Assembly (NCBI GenBank): GCA_028281725.1
Contig: JANQJJ010000483.1
Location: 1 to 38,499, forward strand
DNA length: 38,499 nucleotides
Source of the DNA: Pirellulaceae bacterium
Lineage (GTDB): Bacteria > Planctomycetota > Planctomycetia > Pirellulales > Pirellulaceae
Direction: 5' to 3'
The notes under the pieces are model-generated. The model worked only from the letters and a program-made list of their open reading frames with translations. It made no database searches and was not told where the DNA came from. The position numbers were made by a program, and so were the translations under genes. Shown here piece after piece: positions 9,181 through 17,710 of the stretch. The stretch's first letter is position 1; the number at the start of each line of letters is the position of its first letter.

Positions 9181-10203
9181 CTAACGTTGCTGGGGTTGCC
9201 TGGCGGGAGGCACAGCGACCCGTTGCTGAGGATTGGCACCATTGGGCGCCGCATTCTGCGGCGGAATATAGGGCTGAACAATCACGCGCCAACTCGATGG
9301 CAACTTGGTAGGTATGAATTCCTGTAGAAACAACTTCTGTTTCAAGATGTTGAGAAAGCTCCAATTCGTGACCTGTTTGGAGAACTGGTAGATTTCGCGG
9401 TGCTCCTGCCCGGGACGCCAGTTGGGAAGAAAAACGATCAGCGCCGTCGGTAGGCAAGTGGACCGATCCAGGACGACTTGGACCCTGGAATAGTTGCCAC
9501 TGTCGTCCGCACTCTTGGGAAAGGCCTCGACCCACACGTCTTCGCTTCCTTCGGGAGGTGCTACCGTACGCACCCAGTATCTCTGCTTGATCTCGGAAGC
9601 TTTGACACCGAATAGGAACGGCAATGGGCTGAGGTAAATCTGCTTACCCCGCAGCTCCGGAGGCAACTGGGTCTTGGTCGCTTTTTCTTGATTGCGATCG
9701 AGGTCGTGGATCCATTCTCCGTCGCAGATCCAGTATTCGCCGAACCGTTGCTCCGGATTGACGGCGTATTTTGGATTGGGTGACTTGTCTACAATCGTTT
9801 CGGATTCGTCGACTCGGAAAAGCCCCTTGTCGGGCGCTGCAAACTTCAATACACCTTTGGCAATCCTGGTAGGAGCTGTCGGGTGCATGGTCGGCTCGTA
9901 CTCCCAGCGCGTGAATTCGCACTGATAGCGCTGGACCTCTGCGGTTCGCTTTTCCCAAACATCGAGCACCTGATCGAGATACTGCTGTTGGACTTCCGTC
10001 AATGGCTCAAAGGGCGCTGCGGCAACTTGGGCAACACCCGCCTGGACAGCTTGCTGCATATTCATCACTTGGATCGGCACCCGCCTCTGACCATCGGCTG
10101 CAGCCCCTGGTGACTGCCCGCCTGCCGGAGTCTGTGCGGAGGCCGAAGTGCCCCAAAGTGCACAGATCAATAACGCGTTGCGGATGAAATGAAGCGGTCG
10201 CAT
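9181..10203 (-). CDS. Secreted planctomycete protein, TIGR03009-like
   Basis: A 340-residue protein with a clear Sec signal peptide (about 1-23, ending TSASA) and a mature region of one beta-rich domain. Recognisable stretches include YQCEFTRWEYEP, GVLKFAAPDKGLFRVDE, GEYWICDGEWIHDLDR and LSPLPFLFGVKA. This pattern resembles LolA-like outer-membrane lipoprotein carriers and matches what I know of the planctomycete family TIGR03009, whose function is unknown. The C-terminus is Pro/Gln-rich. The ATG at 10203 is preferred: AGGAAG sits 6 bases upstream of it but directly abuts the ATG at 10209. The gene lies downstream of the DUF1549/DUF1553 gene on the same strand across a 177-base gap, and converges with the deacetylase gene (24 bases between stops). 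Confidence 0.8.
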   Translation of the reverse strand: MRPLHFIRNALLICALWGTSASAQTPAGGQSPGAAADGQRRVPIQVMNMQQAVQAGVAQVAAAPFEPLTEVQQQYLDQVLDVWEKRTAEVQRYQCEFTRWEYEPTMHPTAPTRIAKGVLKFAAPDKGLFRVDESETIVDKSPNPKYAVNPEQRFGEYWICDGEWIHDLDRNQEKATKTQLPPELRGKQIYLSPLPFLFGVKASEIKQRYWVRTVAPPEGSEDVWVEAFPKSADDSGNYSRVQVVLDRSTCLPTALIVFLPNWRPGQEHREIYQFSKQVTNWSFLNILKQKLFLQEFIPTKLPSSWRVIVQPYIPPQNAAPNGANPQQRVAVPPARQPQQR

Positions 10204-10380
10204 GTGCATCTTCCTGACGCGAATGAAAGTAGATTCGTCCCTGGATCGTCCTCAGTCCGTTGAGAGATTGCGGATGTTAGCAAGTCGGCACAGATTGCCC
10301 TAGAGTAATTTGGACGCATCCAACGCTCCTGAGCCTCGAAACCTCGAAGGCAGCGGATGCTAGCAACGGGCCACACACAC

Positions 10381-12816
10381 CTACCGGATCAACATAAACT
10401 CGGGCAACATACAAATCGCCCACAATGCGTCTTGGGCTTCCGATGGACTAGGCTGCGAACCCATCGACTCGACCACAGCCTGCAGCTCACCTGGTGTTGG
10501 CTCTCTTGAGAGGGCAAAGAGAAACAGGTAGCGGGTCAGTTCTGAAGCGTCTTTCCAAGGTTGCTGCACCAACTTTTCCGCTCCTGCCGCCATCGCACTG
10601 GCAAGACCATTCTCGTTTGCCAAGTCAATGGCTTCTAGCGTGGTCAGCTGAGCTGGACGCATGGATACGATCTGGTCGCGCGTGGGCCTACCGAGCGATC
10701 GCATGAGCGCATTGTTTTTGATCAACGAAGCGCGAACCATGGTACCTTGATCGAGCTGCATGATGGTTAGCAGCCGCCGGGCCTGAGGCTCAATCTGCCG
10801 GTTCCAAACGTCGAGTGCGGGAACAACGTCCGCTTGCGACCATTGGTCGGGCAGCTTGCCGAGCCGACCTTCGCGTACAGCGGGAACCATCGCGGAAACG
10901 TGCCAGCTCGAGTCTGAGATGACCGTGATGGACTCGCCTCCGTCAAGCTCGATGCGCGCCTCGAAAAACAGCCCGGCTGGATTGGGCCCGGCCCCCGTAT
11001 TCTTGCCAATCACGACCAGTCGATTTTTACCCGGTTTGAGGAGGCTGCCGATCGAAACGCTCCGCAAATGAGTCCAATCGGTAGCACGCTCCACCTCACG
11101 CCCGTTCACGAACAACCGAAATTCATTGTCGCAAGTAACGATGGCACCAGCGCGCGCCACCTTGCCCGTAAGGGTAATCTCTTTCTTGAAGACCAGCTGT
11201 TCGCCGGCGGCCGAACTGTCTGGTCCCTGCCGCCAGATCCACTGCGCGTTGACCTCGGTCTGCCGCGCCGCATCCTCCGAGACTGCCCCGCGAAACACGG
11301 GAGCGTCATATTTTTCAGGAGCGGCGCCGGTCAGCTGCCATACGGCATCGAGAAACTGCTCGGCGGTCATGCGCCGGGCGCTAGGGCCGGTAAATGCGTC
11401 GCGCCGGTCATCCGCCTGCGCAATCGACTCGATGCGCGACTGGTAGATTTCTGACGTGGCGATTAGTTCCAGTACCTTCTTGACGTCATACGCGTGATCG
11501 GACAGGTAAACGGCCAAATAGTCCAGCAAGTCCTCACTCCACGGCTGTGTCTGCATGGCATCTAGCGGATGGACGATGCCGCGTCCCATCAGTCGATACC
11601 ACAGGCGGTTGACAATCGTACGCGTGAAACGACCGTTCTCCGGATGGGTCATTAACGCGGCCAACTGCTGCTGACGTTGCTGCCGATCCGCCGACGGATC
11701 CACTTGGCCTATTTCAGGAAACAACCAACTGGCAACCGCCATGCGACCGGTGGGCTTGTCGCAGCGATGGAGTTCGAGTTCTCGATCCGCGTAAACGGCA
11801 GCCAATCCATAAGCATCCTCCAGCGTCCAGCGATCGATAAAACTGTCGTGGCAAGAAGCGCATTTTAGGTTGATGCCCAGAAAGGACTGAGACACACTCT
11901 GAGCAAACTGAATTTCGACCGTCTGGCCCGCGCTGACTGTGCCACGCCACTTGATTCCATCAATATACCCCTGACTTTCCGATGTCGGAGGCGCGATGAG
12001 TTCACGTGTGAACTGATCGAACGGCTTGTTGGCAACCAGCGCCTGGTAAAGCCAAGCAGTGATTTGGCGTCGTCCTCCGGTGATAAAACCGGTTCCGCTG
12101 TAGTCGTTTCGCAAGAGATCGTTGTAAAAGGTCAGCCAGTGTTCCGCGTATGCCACCGGCTGGCCCAGCAACGCGCGCACCTGGTCGGCGCGTTTCTCGG
12201 GCGAAGGATCCCGAACAAATGACTCCAACTGATCAGGCGTCGGCAACAATCCAACCAAGTCCAGAGAAACGCGACGCAAGAAGGCTCTATCGTCGACGAC
12301 GTCTGCTCGGACAATCTGTTGCTCTGAAAAATGGGCGTCCACAATTCGATCGATCGGATTCGTTCGCCCCTGCACGACCGGCGGCAACACAATCCGCCTG
12401 GGTCTCAGCGGCGGCTCGTAAGCTCGGGGAGCAAACGAAAATCCGGATTCCCACGGGAGGCCGGCCTCAATCCAACGGCGCAGCACCCGCCTGTCGGCCG
12501 CATCGAGCCGCGGACGATCCGCCGGCGGCATCTGCACATCTTCGTCGGAAGAACGAACCAACTGCAGCAAATGCGAATCTTCCGGAGAATCCAGATCGAC
12601 GTACCCCGAATCGAGCCATAGCTCGCGGGTGTTCATCGAGAAACCACCCTTGGCCTCCCGACCACCATGGCACTCGATACAGGCTCGGCGTAGAACGGGC
12701 ACGACATCGTGACTGAAGTCAACCGGTTCGCGACCGCGTTCAACCGGATCTGGCTGCGCGAGGACGATCGACGAGAAAACTAGGGTGGTACTGGCGACAA
12801 CAAGCGTACGAAACAT
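10381..12816 (-). CDS. Planctomycete cytochrome-like protein with DUF1549 and DUF1553 domains
   Basis: An 811-residue secreted protein with a signal peptide (about 1-20). It starts with a PSCyt1-like cytochrome c region carrying CIECHGG (C46, C49, H50) and QMPPADRPRL. The DUF1549 domain follows, with LDLVGLLPTPDQLESF, WLTFYNDLLRNDYSG and a second CxxCH motif in LKCASCHDSFIDRW. A DUF1553 region then holds NRLWYRLMGRGIVHP and the ARRMTAEQFLDAVWQLTG stretch. A jelly-roll-like insert (roughly RLFVNGREVE through DSSWHVS) interrupts the C-terminal part. Members are abundant in planctomycetes and are often linked to polysaccharide degradation, but their biochemical role is unproven. The start at 12816 has AGGG 6 bases upstream. 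The reading frame is open to 12933 without a better start. Confidence 0.9.
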   Translation of the reverse strand: MFRTLVVASTTLVFSSIVLAQPDPVERGREPVDFSHDVVPVLRRACIECHGGREAKGGFSMNTRELWLDSGYVDLDSPEDSHLLQLVRSSDEDVQMPPADRPRLDAADRRVLRRWIEAGLPWESGFSFAPRAYEPPLRPRRIVLPPVVQGRTNPIDRIVDAHFSEQQIVRADVVDDRAFLRRVSLDLVGLLPTPDQLESFVRDPSPEKRADQVRALLGQPVAYAEHWLTFYNDLLRNDYSGTGFITGGRRQITAWLYQALVANKPFDQFTRELIAPPTSESQGYIDGIKWRGTVSAGQTVEIQFAQSVSQSFLGINLKCASCHDSFIDRWTLEDAYGLAAVYADRELELHRCDKPTGRMAVASWLFPEIGQVDPSADRQQRQQQLAALMTHPENGRFTRTIVNRLWYRLMGRGIVHPLDAMQTQPWSEDLLDYLAVYLSDHAYDVKKVLELIATSEIYQSRIESIAQADDRRDAFTGPSARRMTAEQFLDAVWQLTGAAPEKYDAPVFRGAVSEDAARQTEVNAQWIWRQGPDSSAAGEQLVFKKEITLTGKVARAGAIVTCDNEFRLFVNGREVERATDWTHLRSVSIGSLLKPGKNRLVVIGKNTGAGPNPAGLFFEARIELDGGESITVISDSSWHVSAMVPAVREGRLGKLPDQWSQADVVPALDVWNRQIEPQARRLLTIMQLDQGTMVRASLIKNNALMRSLGRPTRDQIVSMRPAQLTTLEAIDLANENGLASAMAAGAEKLVQQPWKDASELTRYLFLFALSREPTPGELQAVVESMGSQPSPSEAQDALWAICMLPEFMLIR

Positions 12817-12985
12817 AAATATCCCTGCGGATTCCTGATCGGGTTGTGCTGATTCACTCTGGTCAGCTTGGTTCGATTGTACTTTGCCAAACCCATGGGT
12901 GGTTTCCTTGCCGGACGGGTTCGCTAAAAACAAAGCTCAACTTCCCCAAGAATCTGATTCGCCGCGCATTGCCAAGGAGCAAGGA

Positions 12986-13660
12986 TTGACTGCCGAGTCG
13001 CCAAATCAGCCGAACGTGGGGTCCGACGTCGTGTATCTGAGCAGGTCCGACGAGATCGCCAATGTGAGCACCCACGCCCTGGGAATCGTACTCAGCCTAT
13101 TTGCTGCCGTCTTCTTTTGGAACGCAACCCAATCGCTGGGCGCCGGGCTTCGAGTCACCTGCCTCGTATTCGCGATCTCCATGGTAGCGGTATACCTCTT
13201 CTCGACTCTGTCACACGCGGTCCACGCACCGAGGACCAGGAATCGACTGCGAGCGTGGGACCAGGGGACGATTTATCTGTTGATCGCCGGCACCTACTCA
13301 CCGTTCATCTGGCAAGGAAGCCCCACGGGCATGCGAACCATCATACTTTCGTTAGTCTGGCTCGCCGCCGCATTCGGCTTCTATTCGAAAGTACTCTCGT
13401 CCTACCGCGTCAACGCCGTATCCACCGTGACCTACGTACTCCTGGGCTGGTTGCCGGCTTTGCCTCTGATTCGCAATACCCCCTGGATCTGCTTTCTGTG
13501 GATGCTGCTAGGTGGCCTGAGTTTCACCCTCGGCATTGCGTTTCTAGTGCGCAGCAGCACGACCAAGTACGCTCACGCAGCCTGGCATGTGATGGTGATG
13601 CTCGGCTCGGCCTGCCACTGCATTGCGATCGATCAACTACTAAGAATCGCCGCCGCTTAG
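12986..13660 (+). CDS. Haemolysin III / PAQR family membrane protein
   Basis: A 224-residue protein with about seven transmembrane helices, of the YqfA/haemolysin III branch of the PAQR superfamily. The conserved polar residues that bind zinc in this superfamily are present: EIANVSTHALG near the N-terminus (E23, H30), STLSH (S73, H77), D92 in AWDQGTIY, and HAAWH (H197, H201) followed by H211. Members may act as ceramidase-like hydrolases or in membrane homeostasis. Haemolytic activity is an old label and should not be assumed. A TTG start at 12986 is chosen because AAGGAG (12974-12979) lies 6 bases upstream. Another TTG at 12884 would add a non-conserved 34-residue leader. The gene is divergent from the DUF1549/DUF1553 gene and converges with the isomerase gene. 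Confidence 0.88.
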   Translation: MTAESPNQPNVGSDVVYLSRSDEIANVSTHALGIVLSLFAAVFFWNATQSLGAGLRVTCLVFAISMVAVYLFSTLSHAVHAPRTRNRLRAWDQGTIYLLIAGTYSPFIWQGSPTGMRTIILSLVWLAAAFGFYSKVLSSYRVNAVSTVTYVLLGWLPALPLIRNTPWICFLWMLLGGLSFTLGIAFLVRSSTTKYAHAAWHVMVMLGSACHCIAIDQLLRIAAA

Positions 13661-13667
13661 GCGAAGG

Positions 13668-14480
13668 TTACTCGCCCGTCATTTGCCAGTCGTGAGTGAC
13701 CTGCTTTGCCTGACCGAGTATCTGCTCATACTTCAGATGCTCTACTTCCTGGCCGACAATTTCAATCTCATAGAAACCCTGGTAACCAGCGGACTGGAAC
13801 GTCGAGACGATATTGGCCAACGGAACTCGGCCATGCCCCAACAAGCAACGGTTCTGCTCGCCCACCGGAGCATGCTTGGCGTCACCGAGCTGAACCAGTC
13901 GCACGTAGGGGACGATCGATTCAAGCCAGGGTAACGAGGTCAAATCTTGGGCCAGATGGTAGCAATCGAAGACAAGCCCCAGATTCGGATTGTTGATCGC
14001 GGCAATGAAATCGAGACATTGGGGGATCGTGTTCAAAAACGACCAGTCATAGGAGCACCCAACATGCATTGGCTCCAAGGCCAAATGAACGCCAACCGCT
14101 TGCGCGGCTTCAGAAAGCTCCTTGAGCGCTGTGCTGAGAATTCGATTGGCATGATTTTTTGTGTGCCCGCTTCGACCGCCGGCCAGCACCACCACCGTTT
14201 CCGCACCGATATCCGCGGCCAGTTGAATCGTGTCGAGCGCATCGTGCAGACTATCGCGATAACTGCGTCCGTCGCTGCCGGTAAAACCACCGATCCACTG
14301 TAAAGAAGAAATCTTCAGATCATGCTCGTGAATTAACTCAACGCCTTTTTCCTCGCCGTAGTCGGACAACTTGGGACGCCAGATGCCGATCGCCTCAAAG
14401 CCGGCATGGTGATAGTGCAGCACATCTTCTTCGAAGGACCACCGATACGTAGACAATTCACTAACGGAAAGTCGCAACAT
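13668..14480 (-). CDS. Sugar phosphate isomerase/epimerase family TIM-barrel protein
   Basis: A 270-residue protein of the xylose isomerase-like TIM-barrel family, related to IolE, IolI and hydroxypyruvate isomerase. Candidate metal ligands follow the usual order: E136 in LALEPMH, D172 and H175 in VFDCYHLAQD, a His near 203 in GDAKHAP, and E240 in GFYEIEIVG. Length and fold pattern are complete. The family includes sugar isomerases, epimerases and endonuclease IV, and the substrate cannot be told from sequence. Carbohydrate use elsewhere in the window favours a sugar role. The gene ends 7 bases from the stop of the haemolysin III gene, a tight convergent arrangement. A promoter candidate lies at 14600-14628. 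Confidence 0.82.
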   Translation of the reverse strand: MLRLSVSELSTYRWSFEEDVLHYHHAGFEAIGIWRPKLSDYGEEKGVELIHEHDLKISSLQWIGGFTGSDGRSYRDSLHDALDTIQLAADIGAETVVVLAGGRSGHTKNHANRILSTALKELSEAAQAVGVHLALEPMHVGCSYDWSFLNTIPQCLDFIAAINNPNLGLVFDCYHLAQDLTSLPWLESIVPYVRLVQLGDAKHAPVGEQNRCLLGHGRVPLANIVSTFQSAGYQGFYEIEIVGQEVEHLKYEQILGQAKQVTHDWQMTGE

Positions 14481-14599
14481 CCCTGCTACCGTCTATCGAG
14501 TTATGAAAATCGCACCGGCTCACTCGTCTAGCGACGGGCCGGCCGGAGTGCGTTCAATTTCGTCAACCGTTCTCGTTGCTAGTCAACGTCGCGGTGAGC

Positions 14600-14628
14600 A
14601 TTGTGAGTAATGAAGCAATTCATGTAAA
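14600..14628 (-). promoter_or_regulatory. Candidate sigma70-type promoter of the isomerase gene
   Basis: On the minus strand TTTACA (14623-14628) matches the -35 consensus at 5 of 6 bases, and CACAAT (14600-14605) matches the -10 at 4 of 6, with a 17-base spacer. It would give a leader of roughly 110 bases before the ATG at 14480. This is a consensus match only, and the wider gap 14481-14685 shows nothing else. Confidence 0.35.
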
Positions 14629-14685
14629 GCGAATATTCCTGCACCCGGCTTAGAAGCGAGAAAAACTGCGTCGCACACCGCGGCT

Positions 14686-15573
14686 TTAGCTAGCATCTCC
14701 CGCCCGGGTGGCTCGCAGAAAGTATCCTGCGTCGAGCGCCCTGGCGGCTTCATCTCGGATCGTCAGCCGCCCCGACTGCATCAACAGGGAAGAGGACTGC
14801 GCCGCGATTATCTTCGCGACGTCGTTGACGTTAGGCATTTCGCTGTGGGCTGTCACCAGTAGTAGGCCGCGGCCGCCGCTGAGCAGCTGCAGACAATCTC
14901 GCAGCAGGTCTTCCAAATGTGTCTGAATGTCCCAGCGCCGGCCACTGGGACCGTGACCGTAGGTTGGCGGGTCCATCACGATCACATCGTACGTGCGCCC
15001 CCGCCGCAATTCGCGCGTCACAAATTTGCGGGCGTCTTCAACAATCCAGCGAATCGGTTTGGCATCCATCCGGCTCGCCACCGCGTTGCGTCGGGCCCAG
15101 GCAACGGCCGGCGCCGAGGCGTCCACGTGCACGACATGCGCTCCAGCAGCCGCCAGCGCCAGCGTCGTCCCCCCGGTATAGGCAAAGAGATTCAGGGCAT
15201 GGATCTGCCCATGCTCCACGGGTGGTTTTGCCAGTTCCTCCGCAAGCCAATGCCAATTGCCGGCCTGCTCGGGAAATACGCCCACGTGCCCAAACGGCGT
15301 CAGGCGGAGATTGAAAACCACTTCGCCAAATCTGGCGATCCAACTGTCCTCCGGGGGCAACCGGCTTCCAGCAACCGGCTTGCCATGCTGATCCAAGCGC
15401 ACATCGGCGCGTTTCCAGTTATCCCTATGGGAACGACGAGCTGAAACTGCCGGCGGCGAAGGTCGATCCAGCAAGACGCCGCCCAACCGTTCCAGTTTTC
15501 GTCCACCGCCAAAATCAATCAGCGCGTACTCATTGGGCTCCCACAACTCAGTCGAATTGTCTGTCATCGACAC
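14686..15573 (-). CDS. Class I SAM-dependent methyltransferase (RlmI/RlmK-like)
   Basis: A 295-residue methyltransferase resembling the catalytic domain of the 23S rRNA methyltransferases RlmI and RlmK. The SAM-binding motif I is NLFAYTGGTTLALAAAGA (128-145), followed by acidic D151 after strand beta 2. Motif IV is VMDPPTYGHGPSG (199-211). The N-terminus has the YALIDFGGGRKLERLGG stretch seen in this family, but there is no PUA domain, so the target is uncertain. It could be rRNA, another RNA or a protein. The gene begins 3 bases after the stop of the SPFH gene, so the two are almost certainly co-transcribed, though the functional link is unknown. ATGs at 15573 and 15567 are both possible. 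Confidence 0.86.
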   Translation of the reverse strand: MSMTDNSTELWEPNEYALIDFGGGRKLERLGGVLLDRPSPPAVSARRSHRDNWKRADVRLDQHGKPVAGSRLPPEDSWIARFGEVVFNLRLTPFGHVGVFPEQAGNWHWLAEELAKPPVEHGQIHALNLFAYTGGTTLALAAAGAHVVHVDASAPAVAWARRNAVASRMDAKPIRWIVEDARKFVTRELRRGRTYDVIVMDPPTYGHGPSGRRWDIQTHLEDLLRDCLQLLSGGRGLLLVTAHSEMPNVNDVAKIIAAQSSSLLMQSGRLTIRDEAARALDAGYFLRATRAGDAS

Positions 15574-15576
15574 CAG

Positions 15577-16917
15577 CTAACTTTGATCGACACCGAGCAT
15601 CTGCTCTTCGAGTCGGTCGGCCTGCCAGGCGATCGCGGTAATCGTACGCGTCAGCTCCAAGACATCCGCTGTGTCCGCCAGCAGGTTGCCTCGCAGCACG
15701 AGCAAATCGGTGCCACCAGTCGAACGCACGGCAAATGCTCCATGCACCAGCTGCGAATTGTAGCGGAGTAAAGTCAGCGCGTGACCGGCATGCACCGCTC
15801 CACAGGACGACCAGATGCTGACCAGCGCGTGCCCTCCATCGTCCTGGCCGCTAAAGTCGACGTACACGACCTGTGTCCTCAAGGGTCCCACAGGAATGGT
15901 CAGCTTCCACGGCTCGGACGAATCATCGACGGCCCACTGGGATTGGCTCGCGATCCGCTTCAAGGTGGATCGGATGTCAGCAGTCGAATCGGCAGGCGCG
16001 GCAAGTTGGGAAAAGTCGATTCCAACGGCTGTCGCAGCCGGGCTACCGCCAGTGGAAGCTGGCTCCGGCGGGGGCGTTTGCTGCATCGCCTGTTGCAACA
16101 TCGGTGGTAACATCATTCCCAACCCGGCTCCCATGCCGATGGCAGCCGCCGAGCCCGCAGCCCCCCCGCTCGCTCCGGCAGCGGCGAGGCCACCGGCCGC
16201 CTGATAAAGCGTGTAGGAACGCAAATCCCCCAACACCGCCATACTCGATCGGGCGTCAATCGCCTTTTGCACCTCCTCGGGAGGCGAAATGCTGTTGATG
16301 AAAAAATCGGTCAGCTCCAGGCCAAACTTCGCGAACTGCTCACCGATCTTCACGCGAGCTGCCGCCGAAAGCTCATCGAACTTGGCAGCCATTTGGAGTA
16401 GCCCGACGTTAGCGGTCGCTAGCAAATCGGTCAGTCCCGACACCAACACGTCGCGTAGATAACTGCCAACTTCCTCAGTCGTCAACTTGCCCTGAGTTCC
16501 CACGATTTCATTGACTAACAACGGGGCATCGATGACACGGAACGAGTATTTACCGAAACCACGAAGTCGAACGATTCCGAAATCCGGATCTTTCATCGTA
16601 ATGGGAGATCGAGTACCCCACCTTTGATCAATGAACTGCTGCTTTCCGACAAAGTACACGCAGGCTTGAAACGGAGATTTCTCCCAAGCAACGGTGAGCA
16701 GCTTGGACAGAATGGGAATGTTCGCCGTAGTCAACGTGTGGCGTCCGGCCCCAAAGCTATCCATTGCCCGCCCATCACGAAAAAACACCGCCTCTTGATT
16801 CTGCTGCACAATCAGTTGCGCGCCGAGCTGAATGGCTGTGGTCCCCATCTCGGGCACGCGGGCTACCAGCGCCTGCCCCGTCTGGTCAACGTGATCGATG
16901 ACTTCCAATCGAAACAT
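15577..16917 (-). CDS. SPFH domain protein (YdjI-like) with YbjN-like C-terminal domain
   Basis: A 446-residue soluble-looking protein. Residues about 15-235 form an SPFH/Band 7 domain of the YdjI subgroup, with VFFRDGRAMDSFGAGRHTL, IPILSKLLT and a YFVGKQQFIDQRWGT stretch. No transmembrane or signal segment is visible, which is typical of this subgroup. Residues about 240-300 are a Gly/Ala/Met-rich linker containing MLPPMLQQAMQQTPPPEP. Residues about 314-446 form a separate alpha/beta domain. Its RYNSQLVHGAFAV strand and its C-terminal helix ending in AWQADRLEEQML resemble YbjN or type III secretion chaperone-like folds. YdjI proteins more often end in a zinc ribbon, so this architecture is less usual. 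The next gene is a methyltransferase 3 bases away, and a helical protein gene lies 107 bases upstream. Confidence 0.86.
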   Translation of the reverse strand: MFRLEVIDHVDQTGQALVARVPEMGTTAIQLGAQLIVQQNQEAVFFRDGRAMDSFGAGRHTLTTANIPILSKLLTVAWEKSPFQACVYFVGKQQFIDQRWGTRSPITMKDPDFGIVRLRGFGKYSFRVIDAPLLVNEIVGTQGKLTTEEVGSYLRDVLVSGLTDLLATANVGLLQMAAKFDELSAAARVKIGEQFAKFGLELTDFFINSISPPEEVQKAIDARSSMAVLGDLRSYTLYQAAGGLAAAGASGGAAGSAAAIGMGAGLGMMLPPMLQQAMQQTPPPEPASTGGSPAATAVGIDFSQLAAPADSTADIRSTLKRIASQSQWAVDDSSEPWKLTIPVGPLRTQVVYVDFSGQDDGGHALVSIWSSCGAVHAGHALTLLRYNSQLVHGAFAVRSTGGTDLLVLRGNLLADTADVLELTRTITAIAWQADRLEEQMLGVDQS

Positions 16918-17024
16918 GGTTCCCCTTCCTAAGATTTCTTGCAGTTGGGCTCCAACCGGGGCCGCTGAAGGTTTCGATCCCCGGGTATCAGTTATTAGAT
17001 ATCAGAACATTGAGCTACGCGCGG

Positions 17025-17510
17025 CTACGCTTGCCGAAGCAGCTCATCACGACGATTTAGCCGAGCATGCAGCAGCTCCAAGGCGTCCGCTATCTCAGAC
17101 GAATCAAACGGCTTGTCTTCCTTCCAGAAGGAGGTGGCCATCGCATCCAACTGGTCTACCAAGGCCAGCAGATTAGCGTCCAAGTCTGCGACCTGCTTCA
17201 GTAGCGGCTCGTCGACCGTCCGCCGGTTAAACCATCCGCCGTAGCCTTCGACCGCCGCCGATAAGCGGCTCTGAGCCAAGTCAACGCGGCTTCGAACGCG
17301 CTGTATGGCGGCCGGAGTTTCCAAATCTCCCGCCGACACGGCCCGGGCGCCCAGCCGATCCAAAGTCGCCAAGCAATCGCGCAACCGACTCACCAAAAAC
17401 TCTCTCGTCAGCCGATCATCGTCGCGTCGCGCCTCCTGCTTCAGATAGCCACCGTAACCAGGTATCCGCCGAGCCAAGTCCCCGAGAAACGATTCGTTTT
17501 TGTCGCCCAC
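17025..17510 (-). CDS. Small helical protein with repeated GYGG motif, uncharacterised
   Basis: A 161-residue, charged and mostly helical protein with no signal peptide or membrane segment. I do not recognise a named domain. A motif occurs twice: IPGYGGYLKQEARRDDDRL near residue 16 and VEGYGGWFNRRTVDEPLL near residue 88, each followed by Leu-rich helices likely to form coiled coils. I recall similar proteins next to SPFH genes in other phyla, which would need a search to confirm. Here it lies 107 bases upstream of the SPFH gene on the same strand. It is most likely a partner of the SPFH protein in a membrane-associated module. The start ATG at 17510 is preceded by no strong ribosome site. Confidence 0.72.
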   Translation of the reverse strand: MGDKNESFLGDLARRIPGYGGYLKQEARRDDDRLTREFLVSRLRDCLATLDRLGARAVSAGDLETPAAIQRVRSRVDLAQSRLSAAVEGYGGWFNRRTVDEPLLKQVADLDANLLALVDQLDAMATSFWKEDKPFDSSEIADALELLHARLNRRDELLRQA

Positions 17511-17710
17511 TTGGCCACTCCCATTGATCCGGTTCCGCAGAGGCCTACCACCGATGTATCAGGGTACCAAAGTTATGCTATCCGGCCAGACAGGTAGAGC
17601 TATCAGCTGGCCAGTCGCGACAAAGGAAACCACGGGATCACGATTGAGCGAGCGGGCAGGGGACAAGCCGTGGCCGGTGAGCCAACCGCCCCCCGAAAAG
17701 ACACTCACGT

